Shown one piece after another: positions 8,334 to 16,157 of a DNA stretch of 46,304 nucleotides. The first letter of the stretch is position 1. The number at the start of each line of letters is the position of its first letter. Source of the DNA: Clostridium ragsdalei P11 (GTDB taxonomy: Bacteria; Bacillota; Clostridia; Clostridiales; Clostridiaceae); NCBI RefSeq assembly GCF_001675165.1, contig NZ_LROS01000024.1, positions 1-46,304 on the forward strand, read 5' to 3'. The translations under genes were made by a program, and so were the position numbers. The notes under the pieces were generated by a model that saw only the letters and a list, made by a program, of their open reading frames with translations, made no database searches and had not been told where the DNA came from.

Positions 8334-8364
8334 AAGTTAAGCCTATTTTTTAACAGCTTAACTT
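8334..8364 (+). promoter_or_regulatory. inverted repeat before the MATE gene
   Basis: A perfect 9-bp repeat, AAGTTAAGC (8334-8342) and GCTTAACTT (8356-8364), with a 13-nt spacer ends 3 nt before the GAGGTG ribosome site. It could be an operator or an RNA hairpin affecting initiation. Confidence 0.5.
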
Positions 8365-8379
8365 ATTGAGGTGAAATTT

Positions 8380-9753
8380 GTGGAAATTGAAAATAATACT
8401 CTTAAACAAGGTAAAATAAGAAAATTGCTTTTAAAATTTGCTATACCTTCTGTGTTCGCACTGTTGGTATCTGAGCTTTACAATATTGTAGACACGGTGT
8501 ATGTGGGACACTACATAGGAGTTACTACACTAGCAGCTATTACTATAGCATTCCCAATTCAAAAATTATTAGTAGCCCTTGGGCTTTTGATAGCTGTAGG
8601 AGCTTCCACTTATGCCGCTAGAAGTTTAGGTGAAAAGAATTATTCAGAATTTAAAAAAATAGTATTTACTTCTTTTAGTTTGGTTCTAATATCACTTACA
8701 ATAGTTTCATTAATTATTTTTATATTTAGAAGGCCAATTTTTTATGTATTAGGTGCAGACAATCTAACTTATCCTCTAGTTAACAAATATGTATCTATAC
8801 TACTTTTAGGAGGCATTTTTCAGTCATTATCAGTAGTTGCCTGTTATATTATGATTTCTCTAAAAAAGACAAAAGCTCTTCTATATACTAATTTAATAGG
8901 TGTTACTTTAAATATTTTAATCAACTATATATTAATAGTTAAATTACACTTTGGAATAGAAGGCGCTGCTATAGCTACTGTATTATCTCAAATAACTGCC
9001 TTTACTTTTGCATTTTACAAGTTTAAAAACATCATAAAGGAATTTCATATAGAGTTTTCAATGCGTTCCATTCACAATTCAGTTACAAAAGAAATTATAT
9101 GGGGCATAATGACTGTTGGATTCTCCACCTTTATAATAGAAATTGAGGATGCTTTAGTTACTGTAGTTCTAAACAACCTCCTTTATACTGGGGGCGGAGA
9201 ATCTGCCATTGTCATGGTAGGAGTAATAACTAAAATTTCTATGTTTCTATTTGTAACCATAATAGGCATAAGTTCTGCAATGCAGCCTATAGTTGCTTAT
9301 AATTTTGGTGCTGAAAACTATGATAAAGTTAAAAAGGTTTTAAATACTTCAATTAAAGTCGTTCTAATAACCTCTTTTGCACTTTGGTCAATCTTTATGT
9401 TATTTCCAAATTATATCATAGGCTTTTTCTTAAACGATGCTGCCCTTTTAAATAAAACAGTTAAAGCATTCAGATTATGCATATCTCTAATTCCCTTAAC
9501 AGGAATATATTATGTAGTAATAAACTATTATCAGGCAATTGGTGAAGCTAAAAAAAGTTTCTTACTTTCAATATATAGAGAGATCATAGTGTTTATCCCT
9601 TTAGCCATACTACTTGTTCAGCTTTTTGGTATAAAAGGTGCCTGGGCTGCCTATCCTATAACTGATGCCTCCGCTGTTTTAACCTCTTTTTACTTTTTAA
9701 ATAAAGCATTAAAGGAAGATTTTGATCAAGTTGGAGTGAGTGAAAAATTTTAA
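8380..9753 (+). CDS. MATE-family efflux transporter
   Basis: This 457-residue integral membrane protein has about 12 hydrophobic segments in two similar halves. It has typical MATE sequences: an early FAIPSVFALLVSELYNIVDTVYVG stretch (quoted in part: VSELYNIVDTVYVGHYIG) and a second-half GISSAMQPIVAYNFGA. It should exchange Na+ or H+ for cationic drugs or metabolites. The GTG at 8380 is chosen because GAGGTG lies 6 nt upstream; the frame is open from GTG 8371. It ends 4 nt from the end of the convergent zinc-ribbon/GyrI-like gene. The upstream inverted repeat suggests control by a local repressor, possibly the AraC- or WYL-type regulator nearby. Confidence 0.9.
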   Translation: MEIENNTLKQGKIRKLLLKFAIPSVFALLVSELYNIVDTVYVGHYIGVTTLAAITIAFPIQKLLVALGLLIAVGASTYAARSLGEKNYSEFKKIVFTSFSLVLISLTIVSLIIFIFRRPIFYVLGADNLTYPLVNKYVSILLLGGIFQSLSVVACYIMISLKKTKALLYTNLIGVTLNILINYILIVKLHFGIEGAAIATVLSQITAFTFAFYKFKNIIKEFHIEFSMRSIHNSVTKEIIWGIMTVGFSTFIIEIEDALVTVVLNNLLYTGGGESAIVMVGVITKISMFLFVTIIGISSAMQPIVAYNFGAENYDKVKKVLNTSIKVVLITSFALWSIFMLFPNYIIGFFLNDAALLNKTVKAFRLCISLIPLTGIYYVVINYYQAIGEAKKSFLLSIYREIIVFIPLAILLVQLFGIKGAWAAYPITDASAVLTSFYFLNKALKEDFDQVGVSEKF

Positions 9754-9757
9754 TGGC

Positions 9758-10480
9758 TCACTTTACAGCCACATATATATCCACTTCGGAATTTTCACTC
9801 CCATCATATCTCTCATCATAAATCTCAAAATCTCCTGTATATGTTCTTTCAATATCAGCATTCCATATATATCCCCAGGCTTCTCCAATGCTTTCCGGCA
9901 TTTTTCCCTTTACTGTTACCACATAATATTTAGATGTCGGAATTACTTTATATGTCATACCATCAGGTATGTTACCTATATCTTTTACTTGAAGTCCAAC
10001 CATATAAGAATAATGTCCAAATTCTTTATTTTCATAATCACTATATAATCCTAAAACTTCACCGTTCTTCAACTTATTGGGTATTTTATCCTCAAGCTTT
10101 TGCTCACTGAATTCTTTCCAGAGTTTTTCAATTGCAGCCTTGCATTTGCCACCTTCATTAGTAGTCCCTATTTCTTTTCCCACCAATATAATTTGATCTT
10201 TTTTAACTGTTTTACAGGTTATTTTGCTCTTTCTCCACCTTTTCAAATTTGGAAGACAGTTTGCCATAAGACCCCTTGCTTCACTTTCCTTCATTCCCTT
10301 TTTAACCATAAAAGGTACAGAAGTCTCAATCATCTGTTCCATAGTTAAATCCGGCTGTTTAAAATCTCCATTTTCATAACAGTAAATACAATATTCCTGA
10401 TTTTTTTTATTATTCTTTTCAGTACCATAAAGTTCCTCACTCATTGGCATTCCGCAGCTTTGACAATATTTTTGTTTCAT
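9758..10480 (-). CDS. zinc-ribbon protein with GyrI-like effector-binding domain
   Basis: This 240-residue protein has two parts. Residues 1-85 form a putative zinc ribbon: YCQSCGMPM (5-13), EYCIYCYENG (29-38) and a following TMEQMIE helix. Residues about 130-240 resemble the GyrI-like small-molecule-binding fold of AraC/MerR effector domains (VLGLYSDYENKEFGHYSYMVG, quoted in part as GLYSDYENKEFGHYSY). No DNA-binding helix-turn-helix is present, so it may be a stand-alone ligand sensor or hydrolase. It lies 73 nt downstream of the WYL regulator, probably in the same transcript. Confidence 0.82.
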   Translation of the reverse strand: MKQKYCQSCGMPMSEELYGTEKNNKKNQEYCIYCYENGDFKQPDLTMEQMIETSVPFMVKKGMKESEARGLMANCLPNLKRWRKSKITCKTVKKDQIILVGKEIGTTNEGGKCKAAIEKLWKEFSEQKLEDKIPNKLKNGEVLGLYSDYENKEFGHYSYMVGLQVKDIGNIPDGMTYKVIPTSKYYVVTVKGKMPESIGEAWGYIWNADIERTYTGDFEIYDERYDGSENSEVDIYVAVK

Positions 10481-10553
10481 ATAATATTCTCCTCCCTATG
10501 GGTTAATTTATATTTTTATTATACAGGGAAGCTTTGACAGCATTATGTCAGGT

Positions 10554-11498
10554 TTAATTTTGTTTTTCGTAAATAGCATTCATTTTTTTACATCTATTTT
10601 TTATAATCTCTCTTACATGAAGAGGTTTTATTACTTCTACATATTCCCCATAGCCAAGTATCATGGAATAGATCCATTCATCCTCCAAAAATTTAGTACT
10701 CACTATGATACTTCCGTCTTCTTGAAAGGTCATTTCATCCTTATCAAAAGAATCTTCTACCCTATACCTAACTTTTTCTGAAAATTTAAGAGTAAGTTCT
10801 GTAGGCAGTTTTTCAACTTTATTCATGCTTAAATATTTTTCATAGGAAATTCTACCTTTATGAATATCTTCATTTAAAATACTCAAAGTATCCATTCTAG
10901 AAAGTTTAAATATCCTGTAGTCCTGTCTTAAATTGCAAAAAGAAAATAAATACCACCCAAAACCTTTAAAAACAAGGGTTATGGGTTCTACCTTCCTCGA
11001 AATATACTCACTTTTTGCATTTCTATAGTTAAAAGACATGCATTTCTCATTCTCTAAAGCCTCATTTATTATGTTATATTTTTCATTTTCTTCACTGGAT
11101 TTTTTAAAGCCCCAGGGCAAAGTATCTATAAATATTTGTTTAAAATGCAAATTGAAATCACTCTTCTTTTCATCCGGCACTATGTTTTTTACTTTTTCAA
11201 TAGCTAAATCCACGTTTTTATCATTTAAAACTTCATTTATGTTTCTCAAAGCTTCTACTATAGAAATCATGTCATCCAATGTTAAAAACTGATGGTTGAT
11301 CTTATAATTATCAACAATGTAAAAGCCTCCATTATTTCCGGACTGAGATGCTATGGGAATCCCTGACATGTTAATTGCTTCAATATCCCTGTAGATGGTT
11401 CTTACAGATACCTCAAATTTTTCAGCCAATTCTGCTGCAGATATTTTCTTTCTATTTAAAAGCATGACAACAATTGCAATAAGCCTATTTATTTTCAA
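10554..11498 (-). CDS. HTH/WYL-domain transcriptional regulator (YafY type)
   Basis: This 314-residue regulator has an N-terminal DeoR/HTH_11-type winged helix (residues 1-60, with AAELAEKFEVSVRTIYRDIE). A central WYL ligand-binding domain follows (about 140-220, including the GFGWYLFSFC variant of the WYL motif), then a C-terminal WCX-type region. The start is TTG 11498, with GGAGG 9 nt upstream. It lies 25 nt from the DUF6179-like gene upstream, suggesting an operon. WYL proteins respond to small ligands or nucleic acids. Its target could be its own operon or the neighbouring zinc-ribbon/GyrI-like gene. Confidence 0.88.
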   Translation of the reverse strand: MKINRLIAIVVMLLNRKKISAAELAEKFEVSVRTIYRDIEAINMSGIPIASQSGNNGGFYIVDNYKINHQFLTLDDMISIVEALRNINEVLNDKNVDLAIEKVKNIVPDEKKSDFNLHFKQIFIDTLPWGFKKSSEENEKYNIINEALENEKCMSFNYRNAKSEYISRKVEPITLVFKGFGWYLFSFCNLRQDYRIFKLSRMDTLSILNEDIHKGRISYEKYLSMNKVEKLPTELTLKFSEKVRYRVEDSFDKDEMTFQEDGSIIVSTKFLEDEWIYSMILGYGEYVEVIKPLHVREIIKNRCKKMNAIYEKQN

Positions 11499-11523
11499 AA
11501 CTAAAATCCTCCATATATTTTAA

Positions 11524-12834
11524 TTACAGTTCTTCTCCCACATCAATATTCATAATTATCTTTTCTATGTCTCTTATTCTTTCTCCTTTTAGTTCTAGTA
11601 AAAAATCAATGTAATAGTTCTGCCATTCATATTCCAAAGTATCCTTATATAGAAGAAGCCTTTCTGTAGAGATACTAAAAGAATTACACCTCAAATCATC
11701 ATAAAATACATTTTTACCAAGTACAGCAAGGGACATATCATCAAGTGATTGAAATACCTTTTTATATTCATCACCAAATAAACATTCCAAATTCAAAATG
11801 TCCATGTAATCTTCAAGAGAATGTACATTTTCACTTATAATTTCAAGCTTGTCTTTAACGTTTTCGCATTTTGTAACCTCATCCACAACACAACTAAATT
11901 CATAGTTATCCATTTTCCTGCCTTTTTTAAAGGCAACATAATTTTCTTCATTACCTTCTTTATCTATAACAACCATATTATAAAGATTGCCGCTGCTGCA
12001 GGCAATCAAAAACCTAGTTTTAAATGAATTCTCATACTTTTTTATATAACCTATAAGCTTCAAACTTTTAATATTAAACTTAGAAATAATTTTACTAAAA
12101 GCTCTGTTTACAATTAAAGATATCTCCTCCTTGCTTTTTCCTAAAAACCTTTCACTTATTCTCTTAAACTCATCCATTGATATTGTAAGTTTCTCTTCAC
12201 TGCTTTCTGATAAAACTAGAAAAAGAGATTGGTCAATAAGTATCTCAAACACATTTATTGGAGCTTTTATAATATTTATTTTATACTTTTTACCATAATC
12301 TCTAAGTAATTTTCTTATAGCTGCCTGTGTAAAAAAGTTACAAAATTCAGTTTCAATCTTCAATTTCTCAAGGTATTGTTTTATATAATAAATGCCTTTT
12401 ATATTCATATTATCAAATACAAGGGGATAATCCATAGTACATGTTACATCCTGTGCTGCAAAAACTATGTCATAGCTTTCAAAAAAGCAAGTCAGCGCGG
12501 TATCTATCGTATAGTTATATATTTCATTTGGAATATGAAGCTTGTTTTCTTTTACTTCTCCATAAAGTTCTTTGCACTCTAACACAGATTTTTTAAGGAT
12601 TTCAATGCCACTTTCATACATTTTAACTATATCATCTTGAACCATCAAAGAAAATCCTTTACTGGAATTTGTGGAACCTTTAATGTAAGCATTTATTGCA
12701 TAGTAAATTGAATTCAAAATACGAACTGCTGTATCCTCTTTTATGGAACTGCTTTTACCTTTTGTGTATCTTACTATTAGATTTTGAAGAACATATAATG
12801 CATCTGTGTTTCTATTTTTAATAAATTCTTTCAC
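11524..12834 (-). CDS. DUF6179-like protein of unknown function
   Basis: This 436-residue, mostly helical protein has no catalytic motif, signal peptide or clear membrane segment. From memory its length and texture match the DUF6179 family, usually found next to a DUF6323 protein, and such a gene lies upstream at 13158-13619. The two are now separated by a repeat insertion. A WYL regulator follows 25 nt downstream. The C-terminal part (about 400-436) includes KDTLEYEWQNYYIDFLLELK. Function unknown; the family assignment was not verified by search. Confidence 0.7.
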   Translation of the reverse strand: MKEFIKNRNTDALYVLQNLIVRYTKGKSSSIKEDTAVRILNSIYYAINAYIKGSTNSSKGFSLMVQDDIVKMYESGIEILKKSVLECKELYGEVKENKLHIPNEIYNYTIDTALTCFFESYDIVFAAQDVTCTMDYPLVFDNMNIKGIYYIKQYLEKLKIETEFCNFFTQAAIRKLLRDYGKKYKINIIKAPINVFEILIDQSLFLVLSESSEEKLTISMDEFKRISERFLGKSKEEISLIVNRAFSKIISKFNIKSLKLIGYIKKYENSFKTRFLIACSSGNLYNMVVIDKEGNEENYVAFKKGRKMDNYEFSCVVDEVTKCENVKDKLEIISENVHSLEDYMDILNLECLFGDEYKKVFQSLDDMSLAVLGKNVFYDDLRCNSFSISTERLLLYKDTLEYEWQNYYIDFLLELKGERIRDIEKIIMNIDVGEEL

Positions 12835-12897
12835 TATTCATTCTCCTCCTCTTTCTTTATGTTATCAATATTCTCAGCTTTCTCACATGTAAAATTT

Positions 12898-13178
12898 TAA
12901 CTTAATTTAAAAATTACGACACAACTTTTTTAGTTAATAGTTAAGAGTGAAGAATTAATAGTTAATGTGGATTTTTTTCCGTTACACTATAAAAAATCTT
13001 TAATTAAATTTTTGAAAGTTCGTTTTGCTAAAGCAAAACATTACTAAGCACTGACTTATATAAATTAAAAGATTTTTTGCGATAGCTAAAAATCATCCTT
13101 TACTATTAATTTTTCATTATTAATTCTTAACTTGTGAAGCTTTGCTTCACAAAGTTTTTAAACTACGAAAGTTGAGTT
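12898..13178. repeat. MITE-like palindromic repeat, copy 1
   Basis: This is the same family as 20890-21164, in the same orientation. Shared blocks include GAATTAATAGTTAATGTGGA, CCGTTACACTA, AAAAAATCTTT, CGTTTTGCTAAAGC, GATTTTTTGCGA, TTCATTATTAATTCTTAACTT and the terminal GAAAGTTGAGTT. The whole unit is a long imperfect palindrome with an internal hairpin GTGAAGC-TTT-GCTTCAC (copy 2 has GCGAAGC-TTT-GCTTCGC, a compensatory change). There is no ORF. It separates the DUF6323-like and DUF6179-like genes, and its right end overlaps the 3' end of the former. Confidence 0.85.
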
Positions 13179-13619
13179 AATATCTTTACCATTTCTAAAA
13201 TTATCTACAATTTTAGAAATACCTTTGCCTTTTATAAGTTCCATCGAACCACCATAAACTGTATTGTAAAAAAACATTATAGTTTTTAATATTTCATCAT
13301 CACATAAAAAATCTGACGTAGAATTTTTCACATAATGAAATACTTCATACATATCACTAATTGTTTCAACTAAATTGTCCTGATTTACATAAGAAGATTT
13401 TCCAAGCTCCTTTATAATAGATTTCATCACATCTAAATTTAGCTCAATCCTGCCTTGAGCTTTTAATGCACTGTTTCTGGTCTTTATTATATCTTTTGCA
13501 TCTTTGACACTAAGAGCAAGATTATGGGTTCTAAGGTCATCATTTAATTTAGAAATTTCATTTATACTGTTTGATTCCTGTAACTTGCTGAGTGAATTAA
13601 ATATTTCAGGTAAATTCAT
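13158..13619 (-). CDS. DUF6323-like protein of unknown function
   Basis: This 153-residue helical protein has no recognisable catalytic site. It opens with MNLPEIFNSLSKLQ and carries an LALSVKDAKDIIKTRNSAL segment. That pattern is, from memory, the DUF6323 family that accompanies DUF6179. ATG 13619 is chosen over an upstream ATG at 13667 because GGAGG lies 8 nt ahead of it and the extra 16 residues look non-native. The last residues, about NSTFVV, and the stop are encoded by the end of the MITE-like repeat, so the native C-terminus has probably been replaced. An 18-bp palindrome upstream is a likely operator. Confidence 0.72.
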   Translation of the reverse strand: MNLPEIFNSLSKLQESNSINEISKLNDDLRTHNLALSVKDAKDIIKTRNSALKAQGRIELNLDVMKSIIKELGKSSYVNQDNLVETISDMYEVFHYVKNSTSDFLCDDEILKTIMFFYNTVYGGSMELIKGKGISKIVDNFRNGKDINSTFVV

Positions 13620-13655
13620 CGTTTTCCCTCCTAAAAATGAAAATAAAGCACTTGA

Positions 13656-13673
13656 CACAAAATTCATTTTGTG
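13656..13673. promoter_or_regulatory. 18-bp palindrome upstream of the DUF6323-like gene
   Basis: CACAAAAT-TC-ATTTTGTG is a perfect palindrome 37 nt before the ATG. It lies just downstream of a possible minus-strand promoter (TTGCAC with TATTAC at 18 nt). It is a candidate operator, perhaps for the WYL regulator. Confidence 0.55.
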
Positions 13674-13942
13674 ATATAGTAATATTGGATATTTATATAC
13701 ATGTGCAATGGTTATTATAACACATCTCCTATTATAATTAAATAGATAATGTGTAATTTACTATTTTTTATAATGTCAAATCGATAAAATTCATTATAGT
13801 CTATATATTTCTACTTATTAAAATAAAATCCAGTTAAATATTTTGGATTTGGTTTAACAAAATACCTAGCTGGACTTTTACTTTTAACTCTATACAGTTG
13901 AAAATTTATTTGTACTAAATAATATAATGACAAGTTTCAAGT

Positions 13943-14220
13943 AGAATCACTATGTAGATATTCTAACTAAAAAATAAACTTATGCGTAGGAGTATTTTTA
14001 CAATAAGCAAGCACATTTAAATATTTTGTATATAAGTCTTGGTGGAAAATTTGTAAAAAAGCTTAGGACTTTTGAATTGTCTGAGGTACGAGTTTTCAAA
14101 AGTCCTTAGATTTTTATAAATTTTTTGCCTAGACTTATCAAAATATTTAATCGTGCTTGTGGTTGTAAAAATATCCGGAGCATAAGTTTATTTTTCGTTT
14201 TGAAACCCTACAGAGATTAT
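13943..14220. repeat. giant hairpin element B with conserved apical sequence
   Basis: This is a second member of the element A family. Arms of about 130 nt pair along their length: AAAAATAAACTTATGC with its complement near 14182-14197, AGTATTTTTACAA with TTGTAAAAATAT, AAGTCTTGG with CCTAGACTT, and GGACTTTTGAA with TTCAAAAGTCC at the tip. The tip sequence TTGTCTGAGGTACGAGTTTT is shared with A, while the flanking stem is different but still paired. It ends 8 nt from the stop of the ABC exporter gene. The rest of 13680-13940 is AT-rich with one small repeat (TCCAG...CTGGA) and no gene. Confidence 0.85.
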
Positions 14221-14228
14221 AATTGACT

Positions 14229-16157
14229 TTACGACAGTTCAAAGGCCCCTGTATACAACTGATAATATTTTCCTCTTTGCTCAATCAAATCATCGTGACT
14301 TCCTCTTTCAATGATTCTGCCTTCTTCCAGCACCATAATTACATCTGAGTTTTTAACCGTTGAAAGTCTGTGGGCAATTACAAATACTGTCCTTCCTTTC
14401 ATAAGCTTATCCATTCCCTCTTGAACAATAGCTTCTGTTCTTGTATCAATGCTGGATGTAGCCTCATCAAGTATTAAAACCGGTGGATCTGCAATAGCAG
14501 CTCTAGCAATAGTTAAAAGCTGTCTTTGTCCTTGTGACAGGTTTCCACCATCTCCAGTAATAACCGTATCATATCCCTTTGGTAAATGTTTTATAAATCC
14601 ATCTGCATTTGCAAGCTTTGCTGCTGCAATTACTTCTTCCTCTGATGCATCCAATTTTCCATACCTAATGTTATCTGCAACTGTTCCCGTAAACAGATGT
14701 GGATCCTGTAGTACAATTCCAAGAGATCTTCTTAAATCATCCTTCTTGATTTTGTTAACATTAATGCCATCATATCTAATTTTTCCATCCTGAATATCAT
14801 AGAAACGGTTAATTAAATTAGTAATAGTAGTCTTTCCTGCACCTGTAGCTCCTACAAAGGCTACTTTTTGTCCTGGTTTTGCATAAAGCTTTATATTATG
14901 CAGTATAACTTTCTCATCAGTATATCCAAAATCTACATCATCAAATACTACCTCTCCGAGAAGTTTTGTATAAGTGAGCGTTCCGTCATGATGGGGATGT
15001 TTCCACGCCCAAATTCCCGTATGTTTTTCAGTTTCTACTAATTCCCCATTTTCATTTTCTTTTGCATTAACTAAGGATACATAGCCTGCATCTTCTTCTG
15101 GCTTTTCATCAAGAAGTCTGAATATACGTTCAGCTCCTGCCAGTGCCATTATAACAAAATTAAACTGCTGGGACATTTGATTAATTGTAGTACTAAACGT
15201 TCTTGTCAATTGCAAAAATGCTGCAATTCCTCCAAGAGTAAATCCGCCAAATCCGCTAATAGCTAAAATAGAACCAAAAATAGCAACAAATACATAATTG
15301 ATATAACCAATATTGCCCATAATAGGCATTAAAATATTGGCGTACTTATTTGCATTATTTGCACTATGATAAAGCTCGTTGTTTAACTTATCAAAATTGA
15401 TTTTTGCCTCTTCTTCATGACAAAATACTTTAACAACCTTCTGGCCATTTATCATTTCCTCTATATATCCATTTACCATACCTAAATCTTTTTGTTGAAG
15501 TCCGAAATACTTTCCACTTTTTCCCCCAATATTTTTGATAACATAAATCATTAAAATTACAATCAAAATTTCAAATATAGCCAGTGGGAAGCTCAAATAT
15601 ACCATTGAGATAAAAGTACTGACAACAGTAATAATCGCTGCTAATATTTGTGGAATACTTTGACTAATCATCTGCCTTAAGGTATCCGTATCATTTGTAT
15701 AAAGACTCATCAAGTTTCCATGGGAATGCGTATCAAAGAAACTAATAGATAGACTTTCCATATGAGAAAATATGTCATCTCTTATTCTTTTAAGAGATCC
15801 TTGAGAAATTATAATCATCACACGGCTGTATACATATGTTGACACAACTCCAACATAATAAATTACCGCCATAGTAGTTATCATTTTTAAAAGCGGTCCA
15901 AAATTAGGATTTGATTTTTGCAAAAGAGGTGTTATATAATCGTCAATTAAGTTTTTTAAAAATAATGTACCAATAACATTAGCAAGAGAACTTATAATAA
16001 TACCTACTAATACAATAAGAAATAAAAACTTATATTCCTTGATAACATAAGCTAATAATCTTTTTAATGTTTTTAAAGAATTTTTACTAGGCTTTACATA
16101 TCCACGATGCCTGCCCATTTGCCTAGGTTTACTATTATTATTTTGACCCATTGTCAT
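14229..16157 (-). CDS. heterodimeric ABC exporter, subunit with canonical NBD
   Basis: This 642-residue fused exporter subunit has six transmembrane helices (about 45-350) followed by an ATPase domain. The ATPase shows Walker A GATGAGKT, Q-loop LQDPHLF, signature LSQGQ, Walker B VLILDEATSS with the catalytic Glu, and H-loop AHRLSTV. An acidic/aromatic insertion before the NBD (ETEKHTGIWAWKHPH) is typical of TM288-like clostridial members. It pairs with the gene upstream (16138-17883), which it overlaps by about 20 nt. Of three clustered ATGs, the second (16157) is best spaced from AGGAG. It exports drugs, lipids or peptides; substrate unknown. Confidence 0.93.
   Translation of the reverse strand: MTMGQNNNSKPRQMGRHRGYVKPSKNSLKTLKRLLAYVIKEYKFLFLIVLVGIIISSLANVIGTLFLKNLIDDYITPLLQKSNPNFGPLLKMITTMAVIYYVGVVSTYVYSRVMIIISQGSLKRIRDDIFSHMESLSISFFDTHSHGNLMSLYTNDTDTLRQMISQSIPQILAAIITVVSTFISMVYLSFPLAIFEILIVILMIYVIKNIGGKSGKYFGLQQKDLGMVNGYIEEMINGQKVVKVFCHEEEAKINFDKLNNELYHSANNANKYANILMPIMGNIGYINYVFVAIFGSILAISGFGGFTLGGIAAFLQLTRTFSTTINQMSQQFNFVIMALAGAERIFRLLDEKPEEDAGYVSLVNAKENENGELVETEKHTGIWAWKHPHHDGTLTYTKLLGEVVFDDVDFGYTDEKVILHNIKLYAKPGQKVAFVGATGAGKTTITNLINRFYDIQDGKIRYDGINVNKIKKDDLRRSLGIVLQDPHLFTGTVADNIRYGKLDASEEEVIAAAKLANADGFIKHLPKGYDTVITGDGGNLSQGQRQLLTIARAAIADPPVLILDEATSSIDTRTEAIVQEGMDKLMKGRTVFVIAHRLSTVKNSDVIMVLEEGRIIERGSHDDLIEQRGKYYQLYTGAFELS

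Noticed and set aside
9740-10348. Plus-strand ORFs over the zinc-ribbon/GyrI-like gene
   Set aside because: They are antisense frames of a well-supported minus-strand gene with motifs and a ribosome site.
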